Shown: positions 21,573-32,493 of the stretch, piece after piece
Layout: each line of letters begins with the position of its first letter
Numbering within the stretch: the first letter of the stretch is position 1
Assembly (NCBI GenBank): GCA_037074615.1
Contig: CM073558.1
Location: 12,524,001-12,588,000, forward strand
DNA length: 64,000 nucleotides
Direction: 5' to 3'
Source: Leucaena leucocephala
Lineage: Eukaryota; Streptophyta; Magnoliopsida; Fabales; Fabaceae
The notes under the pieces: model-generated
The model's database searches: none
What the model saw: the letters and a program-made list of their open reading frames with translations, nothing else
Told to the model about the DNA's origin: nothing
Program-made: the position numbers and the translations under genes

Positions 21573-22049
21573 TGTATTATTCTCATTTCTTCATGGCTCC
21601 TTACTTTCCTTAAACTAGGTATAACTGCGACCTCAGGATCTAACTGCGATCAACCGTAAGCCTCTTCAAAATCTAACTGTGACTATGAAGCTATTAGGAT
21701 CTAACTGTGACTCTCCATAATCCTCTTTGATTCGGATGTACTATATCATCATCTCTAAAAGATCTCATCCAATAGACTAAGTTACAAGGTTAACTGCTTC
21801 CACTTGTTGATAACTTAATAAAAATTTTAAAATATATTCATAAGCCCATATTATTTACCAAGACTTTACTTATTTCTCCCTTACTCAAGAGTTCCTTCTT
21901 ATCTTTCTTACTCTGTTGTGGCTTACCAATTATGGTCTAACCACCTACCATTGCATTCTGTTATTGTGGCCTCATCATAACTTCTTATTTAAATATGTGC
22001 TCTAACTGTGAGCCATTTGAACTATGCTCTAATTGTGAGTAATCTGTAT

Positions 22050-22151
22050 CAGATCTAACTCTTATCTGAAGAGTGATCTGAACTCATCTGAGTCTAGATC
22101 TATCTGAGAGCCATATGTTTCATATCCAACTCTTATTTGAAGAGTGATATG
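22050..22151. other. Pair of related hairpins with co-varying arms
   Basis: Hairpin 1: CAGATC (22050-22055), ACTCTT, loop ATCTG, AAGAGT, GATCTG (ends 22080). Hairpin 2: CATATC (22121-22126), ACTCTT, loop ATTTG, AAGAGT, GATATG (ends 22151). The inner stem is identical. The outer stem differs by G in one arm and C in the other becoming T and A. The duplicated copies are at about 37928-37958 and 37999-38029. Confidence 0.6.
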
Positions 22152-23496
22152 AAAACAATCTCTTTACTGCTATCTCTTACTCTTTATGGATACCATTTCT
22201 TTGATGGAGTTATAACACTACCACATTCTTGGTACTTGCTGTAACCCTAACATAAGAAATGGCCCTGAGTACTGTATTCATAAGTCTGTAGAAATATCTG
22301 AGTAACCCCAATCATACTATAGCAACTGTCCCACTTATTAAGACTATCTATCATCCTGGGTAAATTCTTATTGCATGTCATATAGTATAGGAGCAACATA
22401 ACTTTCTCATCATAAACTTTACCCTGTATGTACTGCATGAGGGGAGTATTCATAGCATACTCTAACATGCGTGTTATCATATGACAACTGCAAGGAGATG
22501 CAACTTCTCATCATAACTTATGGCAACATAAGCCATATCATCATCACATAATTTTGCTCAACCATCCATTATACGTACACTACAATTGAATATCCTTTCC
22601 TCTATCACATTATCTGCCAGATCCCAAACATTCATTTAGGAATATGAAATAACTACTCATTTAACTTAGGCTGCCACATTACCCTCTTACTAGGGTATAG
22701 ACTCAACCCTTCATTACTCTATCTTACTCTTGCTTATTATTCTTTCTTCAATTGGGGAGTCTCTTTATCTTTGAAACTGTGGCTACCTTTCTTTCTATCA
22801 GTCTTAGTTTGCTCTAGACTAGACTGTGGTTCCTCTATCCTCAGAACATCAGACTTTCTATCAATCATCTCATTTATAACTTAATTATTTTGTTCATGAA
22901 ATACTAGCTGAACAAATTCTTTCTAATGTAGATCTACTCACATAGAGGATCTACTTCTGAATATCATCTTAATCTTTCATACCTCATTACTTTATACTAT
23001 CTGGCTTGATTATGCTTTGTACCAATCCTCTAGTTGATTAACTTCAACCAGGTTGGTACCTTCATTATCATTGTCACTGTAATTTCTGGTAGTTTCCCTT
23101 GACCTGGGACTGCTCAACTTCTATCTTTATCCATAGAGGAAATGGCTCCCCATACGTTATCCTGCTTAGCCCAGCCATATCGCGCTAAGAAACATGAGAC
23201 CTCAGTGGCTGACTAAGACTAACCACTTCCTTGAAGATTACCTCGTAAAGCTATAATGTATGGGGTACTGTTCTATCTATCTGGGTGTCACTGTCTCTTA
23301 ATAGTGAACACCATCCCCATATCTTTTACTAGGGGGAGAACCTTTGAGTTCAAATCTCTAATTATACCATAGCATCACTGAGCCAGAACCTTCTGTTTTG
23401 TGCCAGAATCTTATGCTTTGTGCCAGAACCTTTTGCTATGTACTAGAATCCTCTCGATTCTGTACCATAACCTTATGCTCTGAGCCAGAATCCTCT

Positions 23497-23508
23497 GCTC
23501 TGATACCA
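23497..23508 (-). promoter_or_regulatory. Primer-binding site, minus orientation
   Basis: GCTCTGATACCA is the exact reverse complement of TGGTATCAGAGC (initiator tRNA-Met type). It lies 3 bases from the reversed LTR end that starts the palindrome, so the interior to its left belonged to a minus-strand element. Confidence 0.75.
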
Positions 23509-23513
23509 AAATA

Positions 23514-23729
23514 TAACATCCCTATTTTCTTATGTCTTAGCGACCAAACACTAGCATCTGTAACCACTTCTAAGGCTGTTAAAGTCAAATTACTTAATCT
23601 ATAATTTGCACAGTGAATAGTACTCGCTAAAAGCAAAATTCCAGATTGAGTAATTTGACTTCAACAGCCTTAGAAGTGGTTCTATATGCTATTGTTTGGC
23701 CCCTAAGACGTAAGAAAATAAGGATATTA
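23514..23729. repeat. 216-bp imperfect palindrome made of two LTR ends
   Basis: The left arm starts TAACATCCCTATTTTC and the right arm ends GAAAATAAGGATATTA. Both are the terminal ~100 bases of a family G LTR, in opposite orientation, joined near 23621. Interior in minus orientation with its primer site flanks the left side. Interior in plus orientation without a primer site flanks the right. The copy in block X' is at about 39392-39607. Confidence 0.85.
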
Positions 23730-25290
23730 CAAGTAATATAAGTTAATATTTTTGCAATAGAGCTAGATTACTCTTGTGATAGAGTAATATTGGTTTTGAA
23801 ATAAAGCCAAGAGATGGGACAATCTAACTTAGATAGACTAAGGTCCCTCTGATAAGATGAATTGATGATGATAGATATGTGCATGGTAGAGACTGTGTAG
23901 CTCTCTATAGTAATGGATATAGTAAAGTTATAAAAGATGAGAATGATATGAGAAATTTTTGAGTGATAGAGGAAGTGAGTAAAGGGCTAATAGATAATAT
24001 TGGCTTCTGTGATCATTTTTGGGTAAATATCAGTTGACTTAACAACTATGTGGAAGTGACTAACCTTGTAACTTTGTTTGTTAGTTTAGATCTTCCAGAG
24101 GTGAGAATACAGTACAACGGAATCGCAGTAGATTCCAAAGGATTGCGGTTAGATCCTAGTATGGCTCACATAGAATAGAATTCTAAGGTCATAGTTAGAT
24201 CCTAAAGAGGCTTACGGTTGATCGCAGTAGATCCCGAGGGTCACAGTAGACCTAACCTAAAGAAAGAAAGTATTGAACCATGAGTACAGTATGTCTTTGG
24301 AAGGACGAACGCCAACAATAAAGTTAAGGTATAGAAGCTTTATAAGTTGGTTAGCTCCTAACAGAGAGTGTACCCATGATGTTAGTTTCATATAGCCTGA
24401 TTACTATCAGGGACTGAACTCAGAATCTCCTTACACATAACAGAAACTAAGTGATCGAAGTTAAAGTTGTTAGTCCTGAGTCCCAAGGATTTATAAGAAT
24501 ATTTCATAAGATATGAGAAAGGGTCAAATGAGAATAAGAGATCTTTACGATAAGATTACAAGGAATAAGAATGAAAGACAAGTAGATCCTCCAGATGAGG
24601 ATAAAGAGATTAGAAGGCCAGATAGACCCAAAAGAGATGTATAAGAAGGGTCTAAGATAGTAAAGTACCAGGGTTGGAGCCTGTTAGCACCAGTGCTTCA
24701 GATTTTTATCTACATAATTTAGTTAAGCGTGCTTAGGCAAGAGTAGTCCAATGATGGGTGATCCCCTGGGAAGTGATAGAAAAAGGTAGAAATGCCATAG
24801 AAATTGCCATATATGCATAAAGTTATGTAAAATGAAAGAAAGAGCTATTAAAAGCCATAAAGGGTTATGAACAGTAAGAGACTAGAACCCTTATGTCAAA
24901 TCCAAAGGAAATGGATTTGAAAGATAGACTATATAGCCAGATTTGGCCAGAAATGCCATGTTATGGCATGAAAGATATGAAGTGAGAAATGCTATGAAGA
25001 GTACGTAATGAGATATGTATTGAGAAGTACGATATGAAGTGGATTTATAGCTAGCCTTGTAAACAGATTGAGAGGCTCTATTTTTGAAAGGGATAAGATA
25101 TTTGAATGATAAGTTACAGATGAAGGAGCAAGTGAGAGCTTTCACTCCTTGCATGAAATGCTAGGCATTATGTTATGTTTATAGAATATGCTAAAGCTCT
25201 GAATGTTAGAGCAGTGCAAGCTCTGAGTGTTAGAGTTGTACAAGCTCCAAGTGTTAGAGCTCTGCATATTATCATATCCTAATTTTTAGG
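23730..25290 (+). mobile_element. Family G interior, 3' non-coding part, plus orientation
   Basis: It is the reverse of 49050-50700 in the full element: 'gcagtagatt' word cluster (24130-24255), 'gtgatcccctgggaagtga' (24757-24775), and 24-bp tandem repeats at 25194. It is non-coding throughout. It ends near 25290, where Athila-like coding sequence begins, before the 3' LTR would be reached. Confidence 0.7.
25194..25265 (+). repeat. Three tandem 24-bp repeats
   Basis: Units at 25194, 25218 and 25242 share AAGCTC...GTTAGAG. The sister copy is at about 41072-41143 (plus strand), with related minus-strand versions at 49074-49165 and 16130-16200. They mark the non-coding tail of the family G interior. 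Confidence 0.8.
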
Positions 25291-25294
25291 CCTA

Positions 25295-26153
25295 GAAGCC
25301 CAGTGAAGTGCAAATATCTAAGTGTATTTACTATTCCTTGTACAATTGTCAAAATAACTATTCCAAAAGCATTTCTAGATTTAGGTGATGCTATCAATGT
25401 TATGCCAAGTTCTATTTTTATACCTTAGGAGTAAATCTAATCAAACCAACTAGTGTGTTAGTTTAATTGGCTGATAAGAGAATTATTACTCCTAAGGAAA
25501 TTTTAGAAGACATTTTAGTTCAAGTTAAGGAACTTGTTTTTCTTGTGCACTTTTATGTTTTGGATATGTTAAATAAGTCTCTTGATGATAATACTCTTAT
25601 TATAGGAAGGTCATTCTTAAAGACAACTAATACCATGATTTGCATGAAAAATGGAATTATTAAAATGGCATTTGGTGGGCACATAATTCAATTTAACATG
25701 TATAGACACCCACATCAGGATCATTCTCTCTTAGGACATAACATGATTGGTGCATCACTTGGAAATGAGTGTGATGATATTCATGAGCTTGAAAATGATG
25801 ATGAAGTTGAAGAATCTTCCATTTCTAACTCCTCTACTGATTTCTCTATTTTTTCTTCATCCAATGGTGATGTGTTATGCATTAATTCTAAAATTGATGG
25901 CTAGCTTACAATTATAGGTGATTTCTCTTCATCTTCATATAATATTTTCTCTATTGGGACTAACCTCACTGTTTCAAGTAATGAACAATATCCAGGAAGG
26001 TTTGTAGCAAATTTAACAGAGTTACAGGATAAGGATTATTCAGTGTACTTTGAGAGACAAGGAATTAGAACCTCTAAGCTAGGGAGTTTTCCATTCAATA
26101 ATTATATACTGCATTATAACCCTATTAATGAGAGCTTCAAATTGGATTTTTAG
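25295..26153 (+). pseudogene. Athila-like (Ty3) protease fragment, broken
   Basis: The conceptual protein has the order expected around the aspartic protease of plant Athila elements: DLGDAINVMPSSIF (the active-site segment, where many relatives have DLGASIN), LADKRIITPKEILEDILV, FYVLDMLNKSLDD, then IIGRSFLKTTNTMI, followed by an acidic linker. The active-site part is in a different frame from the rest, with a small indel near 25415-25424. There is a stop at 25464-25466 and another at 25902-25904, after which the frame stays open to a stop at 26151. Reverse transcriptase, RNase H and integrase are absent. Family assignment is from motif recognition; the lineage is fairly likely, but function is lost. 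Confidence 0.65.
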
Positions 26154-27356
26154 CCATTTCAGGACTACAACAATTGAAGGATATGGTCCAACATCAATAG
26201 AATTGCATTGTAGGGAAAAAGATTGATAATGTAGCAGTTATATCATCAAGACCTTTCCAATTATCTGTTAGATATGCCTATATTCTACAAGCTACGGATT
26301 ATCTCTTAAGATGGATAAAATCTATATCAACTAGACAGGATGAAGCAGATGGTACATCATCCCAAGTTAATGGCTAATTATTCAAGCTGTGTAAGGAGAA
26401 CTTCAAGCCCCCATGATACTCAAGTTGTCTCCTTCCTTGTTTCCCCACTTACAATAGTTTGGATTACATTGTTTTACTTATATACTTGAGCTATAAATTG
26501 TTGATTAAGTGTGGGGGAGGATACCAAGTCAATAAGGGTAGATAAAATTTAATAAGTTCATCTTGGATTCTAATTCAACTTTGTCCTCTTAATTACTTCG
26601 GTCTTTACATGAGTTTCTCTACTTCTTCACATTGAGGACAATGTAGAAATTAAGTGTAGGAGAGTAGTTTTTGAAATTGGTATGTAAAATCAGATAATTG
26701 TTGTGATTCTGTATTCTGGTCGCAACCTTGAGATGTAATTGTCACGACTAAACTGCGAAAAAATGTCAAGTTTCTTCTCTATGAAAAATAGGCACAACCA
26801 ATAAACATGTTTGTTCCAACCAGTAATCTTTACTTTCTGATGATTACCTGTATGTGATGTGTAGTCATGATTTTTGCTTATCTTTGTCAAGAATGTAACT
26901 CTCTATGAATTTTGGTCATGATTGGATGGACACTTGGTCGCGACCTCAGCTTGTGTGTTTGTCAAGATTACACTCTATGATCATGCGTTGTGACCATTGT
27001 GCATGTTAGTCGTGACCAATATTCCCTATTTTATAAAAATTTATTCTCTATGTAAAACAGTCACAACCTGAAGACCCTTTTTTGATGACTAGACTTGAAC
27101 TTCAGTAGAAAAATTCACTTGTTTCATCTAAATTGTTGCTTGGTCTAACGGAACTTACTGTCATGACTTTAAAATTGAATTTTGAACACATACTTTTGAA
27201 CATTGGCAAGCATGATGAATGTATGAGTTCCTTATTTTCATTGATTGATTACTGGAAATTGTACAGCATGAATGATTATTCTCATGTATTTAGTTTAATA
27301 TTCATGCAATCTTGTCAATGTGAGTTGATTAGGGTGAGTAAGCCAGAGGGAAGGAT
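26154..27356 (+). mobile_element. Athila-like 3' non-coding region
   Basis: It contains AAGTGTGGGGGAGG (26507-26520) and, after 'cattgaggacaatgt', a weaker TAAGTGTAGGAGAG (about 26651). Such 'aagtgtggggg' tracts preceded by 'gaggacaatgt' are common in Athila/Tat-type interiors. A GTCGCGAC-like cluster fills 26700-27060. No LTR of this element is recognisable here. The copia element is inserted at 27362, and the remaining 67 bases continue after solo LTR D (45114-45180). Confidence 0.55.
26700..27060. repeat. Cluster of GTCGCGAC-like words in the Athila-like tail
   Basis: GGTCGCAACC, TGTCACGACT, GGTCATGATT, TGGTCGCGACC (about 26937), GTTGTGACC and TAGTCGTGACC, among others, over 360 bases. 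The copy in X' is at 42577-42937. Single bases differ between the two copies at some CpG-derived sites, for example tgcgttgtgacc against tgcgttgcgacc. Confidence 0.65.
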
Positions 27357-27361
27357 CCTTG

Positions 27362-29160
27362 TGTTGGAAAATGTGCCCTAGGGGCCAATCATTGTCTTAT
27401 GAACATTATTGATTTATGAATTTATTAATTGTGTTATCATATTATTTGCATGTTTACTGTGATGACCATCCTTGGATAATTCATGATCTTATCCTAAATG
27501 TCCCTGGTCGATCATCTGTGCGGAAGCAGAGATCAAATAAGACCAGTATGACTTTGAAGATATATAGAGATATGAATCAAAGTCATATGCACATGTAAGA
27601 GTACAAGGTGTTGGACCGACCCGCTATGAGAGAGTTGCATAGGTTACGTCATAATCTTCTCTCATATACAAACCATGTCTCTATGCCCTTTGACCTGAGA
27701 TCATCATGGATTCCTACATGACAAACGCTCAGCTTTGGCCTAGTCAAAAGTCACTTTTGACCGAGTGATCATAAAGACTATGTTCGGGCTTAGTGGTTTT
27801 TCATGCGGAGGAATGTGAATGGTCAAGATGGAATTTGTCCCTCACATTCGTAGAGAGATATTACTGGGCCCCTCAATGAGTGAGTCTGAGAAATGTATGG
27901 CCATACTGTAATGGAAAGGTAGTTCCATTTCTATAGTCAGACTACTCAGGGATCGAGAAAGTAACGGTCAGGAATAGGTGGATGACATTATCCATGCCTC
28001 ATCCATGACCAAAATATCGCGTGACAGAAGGGTCATGATATGGTTGTATAAAAGGTTACATCGTTTATCGATTCTCATATGATTTGGGTAGTCGTTATGT
28101 CTTGCTAGAGACTGCTTGCGACTTATGGACCAGTGTAGCAAATGGCCTACTGCCAACTTCATATGGGCCTACAGGGTCGCACACAAAATAGCCCAACACG
28201 AGCTATGATGTCCAGATTTATTGAATCTAAGACGTGTCTAAATTCAATGAATGATCCATGGTTGATGTATGTATTTATTTATATTTATATTCATATATAT
28301 ATAAATTCGTATATATATTATATATATAAGGGATATATAGGATTTAATTTATAAGGATAAATTAAATCTCTATCACGTTTGAATTTGAAATTCAAATTGA
28401 TAGGATATCTCATATAAGAGATATTTACAAGATTTAATTTATAAGGATAAATTAAATCTCTATCACGTTTGAATTTGAAATTCAAATTGATAGGATATCT
28501 CAAATTTGATTTATGAGAATAAATCAAATACAGTCCAATCTTATCTTTATTTAAAATTAAATAAATAGGTGAATTAAATCTGTGGGACGGATTTAATATA
28601 AACATTATTTATTTAATTAATTTCTTATCAAATTATAAAATATGTGATATTGTATTCGGAATTAATATAGATTAATTCCAAAATCCAATTCGGTTGAGAA
28701 AAACGCAGAGCATCCTATATATCCGATTTTAGGAGTTGCGTTTTGAATACAACACATAACACAAAAAAGGCTGAACGGAATCTGCAAAAGGTTTGCAGAT
28801 AAGAAACTACTGAAGTAGAGATGGAGAGGACGAACTCTTGAGAAAGCCTTGGAGGGACAGGAGACGCTAGCACGTCGTTTGTGGTTGGAACAATGTTCGT
28901 GTGGATACCAGTAGAGGAAGACGACCTGAGGAGTCGACTTCTTGCGATAAAAAAGAGAGCACGAGCTGCGGAGAGAAGCTGTGGACGTCTCCTTACGATC
29001 GGAAAGAGATCACCAGTCGCGGAGAGAAGCTGTGGAAGTCGCTGAGAAACACTGAGGGTAATGCTTCTTCCCACTTGACTTAAATACATACTGTAGATCC
29101 TGGCAAGGAATAGAAAAAATTTTAAATTAATTTCCGCTGCGTGTCTTCCAATTCCTTATA
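27362..29160 (+). mobile_element. 5' LTR (LTR B) of the copia element
   Basis: 1799 bp, beginning TGTTGGAAAATG and ending CCTTATA (sister LTRs end CCTTACA). It has only two of the 90-bp repeats (28341-28509), which explains most of its shorter length. A TATA-like TATAAAAGG lies at about 28047. The preceding CCTTG (27357-27361) is one half of a target duplication whose partner now lies beside solo LTR D. Confidence 0.93.
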
Positions 29161-29161
29161 G

Positions 29162-29174
29162 TGGTATCAGAGCC
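29162..29174 (+). promoter_or_regulatory. Primer-binding site of the copia element
   Basis: TGGTATCAGAGCC, a perfect initiator tRNA-Met complement, one base after the 5' LTR. It primes minus-strand DNA synthesis. Confidence 0.95.
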
Positions 29175-30267
29175 ATGCCGTCTTTGTTTAAGTTAGGCCT
29201 GATTGTTGATTGATATGATATGTGTTAGTCATAGCCGATCATATAATATGCATTTTATGTATGATATATAAGGAATCCGTGTTATGTATAACATAAAAGG
29301 AATCTAAAAGGGAATTGAAATCGGTGGTGATGCGCTTTGATTTGATCAATTAACATAGATGGGGTCTAAGAAAATCGAATGCAGATTCATGATTACCTGT
29401 TCGTAGCGCAACATAACCGTAACATATATTATTTGGTGAATGTTTTAGATATGAAACATTAATTACCCTTGAATTAAATCTGAATATTGATTCTTGATTA
29501 TTTGGGTATGGTGAACAATATGGCTCTAGATTGCAAGTGTTGTAATTTTTAAATACGGCCTGCGTGTCGTGCCTTCCTCTATATACTCTTAATGTACCTT
29601 CTCTTCCCATCTCACTCCCCTCGAATGTTAAAAGAGGTTTCTATATGTAATTTCCTTTTTCTTACTAGAGAGCTCCTCTCATTGGCTTGAGGGGAGTTAG
29701 GATAGGTGAGCCATATTGTATCACGTTTAGATTATGCGTATTATGATTATATCAGCACATGCATATTACTTGAATGAGATACAAACTGAGAAACATGTGT
29801 TTTTATAAACCAGATAGTTAAATTAGGCCCTCTAAATGAAATCTTAAGTCATGATGCCATCAATTTATGAACACTTATCAAAACCTCGATCGCTCAATTG
29901 TCGACTCCACCAAAGTGGGTGCTTTTGAGTTATCTTGGGGAGATAAGCAAGAGTAATGGTGCTACTCTCACATGTTTATTATTGTTTGACTTAATTGAGA
30001 TTAACAAAACGGTTTTGGGTCTCAAGGCATTAGATGGGATTAAAAACATGCCAGATCATATGATGATAGAATCCTATAAACATCTAAGAGTTACATTTGA
30101 TGTAATTGGTAAAGGTGTTACCTACCTAAATAACTTAATTTAAGCATCCTGCCAAAGCGGACTTAAGTTTGAGCTAAATATGGATCTTAGCCCACTAACT
30201 ATTGCATTGAGGGTTGTTTATTTAGTGGGAGATTGCTAATTCAATTGCATATTTTAATTGTAGAATC
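29175..30267 (+). other. Untranslated leader of the copia element
   Basis: About 1.1 kb without a conserved frame. It ends just before the presumed gag ATG at 30268. At 30224-30235 it carries AGTGGGAGATTG, identical to the sequence across the 3' polypurine tract (34263-34274). The 81-codon frame at 29898-30143 has no recognised domain. Confidence 0.7.
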
Positions 30268-31602
30268 ATGACGACTAGTAATATTGCTACATGATCATTG
30301 CGATCTGTCCTTGAGAAGGACAAACTTAATGGGACAAACTTTCTTGACTGGTTTAGGAACTTGAGAATTGTTCTCAAGCAGGAAAGAAAGCCGCATGTCC
30401 TAGGTCAACCCATTCCTGAGGAACCAGCGGCCAATGCTCCTAGAGCTCAGAGAGATGCTTACACGAAGCATAAGGAAGACTCTGTCGATGTGGGATGCTT
30501 GATGCTAGCCACCATGGTTCCGGAGCTCCAAAGAGATCTGGAACACATGGAGGCTTATGAGATGATTGTGCATCTCAAGGAAATGTTCCAGCAACAGGCA
30601 AGGCAAGAGAGGTATGAGACCACTAAGGCCTTACATTCCTGCAAGATGGCTGAAGGTGCATCAGTCAGTACTCATGTCTTAAAGATGAAAGGGTACATTG
30701 ATCACCTTGAAAGGCTTGGATTTCCCATGAGCCAGGAGTTAGCTACAGATTTGATCTTAAACTCACTCCCAGAAAGTTATGACCAGTTTGTCATGAACTA
30801 CAACATGAACAACATGGAGAAATCTATTTCTAAACTACATGGGATGCTTAAAACTACTGAGCCGAGTCTTAAGAAGAAGCCCAGTGCTGTTTTGATGGTT
30901 CAGAAAGGAAAGGGTATGAAAAAGAAAGGCAAAGGCAAGGGGAAGGGTCATGGCTCATCAGGTAAGACCAAAGAGTCAGGCAAGCCCGATACCAAGCCTG
31001 CACCAAAGAAGGAAAAGCCTCCGAAGGAAGGAGTCTGCTTCTTCTGCAATAAACCTGGTCATTGGAAGAGGAATTGCAAACTCTACCTCGAAGATCTGAA
31101 AAAGAACAAGAAGGATAGCGGGGCTATCGCTTCATGTATTTATGTTATAGACATTCATCTTTCTACTTCCACTTCATGGGTATTAGATACTGTATGTGGT
31201 TCTCACATTTGTACAAATGTGCAGGGACTAAAGGACAGTAGGAAGCTGAAAAAGGGCGAGGTTGACCTACGAGTTGGAAATAGAGCAAGGGTTGCTGCGT
31301 TAGCTGTAGGCACTTATGAATTAGTTCTGCCCACTGGGCTTTTGTTAGTTTTGAACAATTGCTATTATGTTCCTGCTTTAAGTAGTAACATTGTTTCACT
31401 TTCTTATTTGGATAAGGAAGGTTTCACCTCCATTGCTGGGAATAGTAGATGTTCTATTTATCGTAATGATGTTTTCTATGCTCATGGTGATTTGCATGTT
31501 GATCATTACATATTAAATTTGGAACCACCCAATCATGAAAATATCTATAACATAACCGCCAAAAGGGTCAAACTGAACGATTTGAATCTGACATACCTCT
31601 AG
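30268..31602 (+). pseudogene. gag-pro: gag and protease of the copia element, with inactivating changes
   Basis: The presumed start is the ATG at 30268, but an in-frame TGA at 30292-30294 stops it after eight codons. The frame then stays open to TAG at 31600. The N-terminal part (LNGTNFLDWFRNLRIVLKQE and following, about 130 residues) is the typical capsid region of plant copia gag. A lysine-rich linker leads to a zinc knuckle CFFCNKPGHWKRNC (31036-31077; C-x2-C-x4-H-x4-C intact). The protease follows, but its active site reads Asp-Thr-Val (31186-31194) where the family needs Asp-Thr/Ser-Gly, so it should be inactive even without the stop. The packaging and processing functions of the element are therefore lost in cis. 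Confidence 0.9.
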
Positions 31603-32493
31603 CACTGTCGTCTGGGCCACATAAATGAGAAACGCATTTCCAAACTCTATCAAGATGGATTTCTAAACTCATTTGATTTTGAATCATATGACACTTGCGA
31701 GTCTTGCTTGTTATGAAAGATGACAAAGTCACCCTTCACTGGGCACAGTGAGAGGGCCACTGATTTATTGGGCCTCATACATACAGATATGTGTGGACCG
31801 ATGAACACAAATGCCAGAGGAGGTTATTCATACTTCATAACATTCATAGATGATTTCAGCAGATATGGGTACATCTATCTGATGAAACATAAATCTGAAT
31901 CTTTTGAAAAGTTTAAGATATTTCAAAATAAAGTACAAAACCAGCTTGGCAAAACAATTAAAGCCCTTCGATCTGATCGGGGTGGTGAATATTTGAGCCA
32001 AGAATTCATAGATCATCTTAGGAGTTGTGGGATAGTCTCACAATTGACTCCTCCAGGGACACCACAATGGAATGGCATTTCTGAACGGAGGAATCAAACA
32101 CTATTAGATATGGTTCGATCTATGATGAGTCGAACAGATCTTCCGCCCTCCTTTTGGGCCCATGCCCTAGAGACAGCTACGTTCACACTCAATCGTGTTC
32201 TATCTAAGGCAATCAAAAAGACTCCGTATGAGATATGGACTGCAAGGACGCCTAGTTTGTCTTTCCTCAAGATTTGGGGATGCGAGGTCTATGTTAACCA
32301 ACAAGCCTCAGACAAATTAGCGCCTAAATCCTCAAAATGCCTCTTTGTGGGATATCCTAAGGAAACCAAGGGATATTATGTCTACAACCCTGCTGATAAC
32401 AAAGTGTTTGTTGTCAGAAATAGTATCTTTCTCGAACGAGAATTTATCTCTAAAAGAACCAGTGGGAGTAAGGTACACCTCGAAGAAGTTTGA
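31603..32493 (+). pseudogene. int: Integrase region of the copia element, interrupted
   Basis: It is in the same frame as gag. After the TAG at 31600 comes the GAG-pre-integrase zinc motif region (H-x3-H part HCRLGH near 31603; CESC near 31699). A TGA at 31714 follows, then an open stretch from 31720. The catalytic triad is kept: Asp 31786 (HTDMCG), Asp near 31975 (RSDRGGEY) and Glu near 32083 (ISERRN), with 35 residues between the last two as in DD35E integrases. The C-terminal part (CEVYVNQ, KCLFVGYP) is typical. The frame ends at TGA 32491. The enzyme would insert element DNA into chromosomes; this copy cannot make it in one piece. Confidence 0.9.

Larger units (their letters stand above)
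21573..23511 (-). mobile_element. Family G interior fragment, minus orientation
   Basis: It resembles parts of 50210-53920 in the same orientation, ending with a reversed primer-binding site at 23497-23508. It has 'ggatctaactgcgatc'-type word repeats at its left end (21618-21712) and paired hairpins at 22050-22151. It is much shorter than the full interior (1.9 kb against ~3.7 kb), so internal deletions are likely. No intact frame; the 77-codon frame at 22247-22480 is unrecognised. Confidence 0.65.
20322..27361. repeat. Tandem duplication, copy 1 (block X)
   Basis: This 7.04 kb block recurs at 36170-43237 with only scattered substitutions and a few indels. The offset is 15848 bp at the left end and 15876-15878 bp further right. 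The largest indel seen is 30 bp (one extra unit of a 'ggatctaact' word repeat at about 37545-37590 in copy 2). The block contains part of a family G LTR, interior pieces in both orientations, a palindrome, and an Athila-like fragment. It is bounded by solo LTR A on the left and LTR B on the right. Confidence 0.93.

Noticed and set aside
28850..29160. Possible host exon at the end of LTR B
   Set aside because: The same sequence is in all four LTRs, ends at the primer-binding site and carries the usual 'tttccgctgcg' LTR tail.
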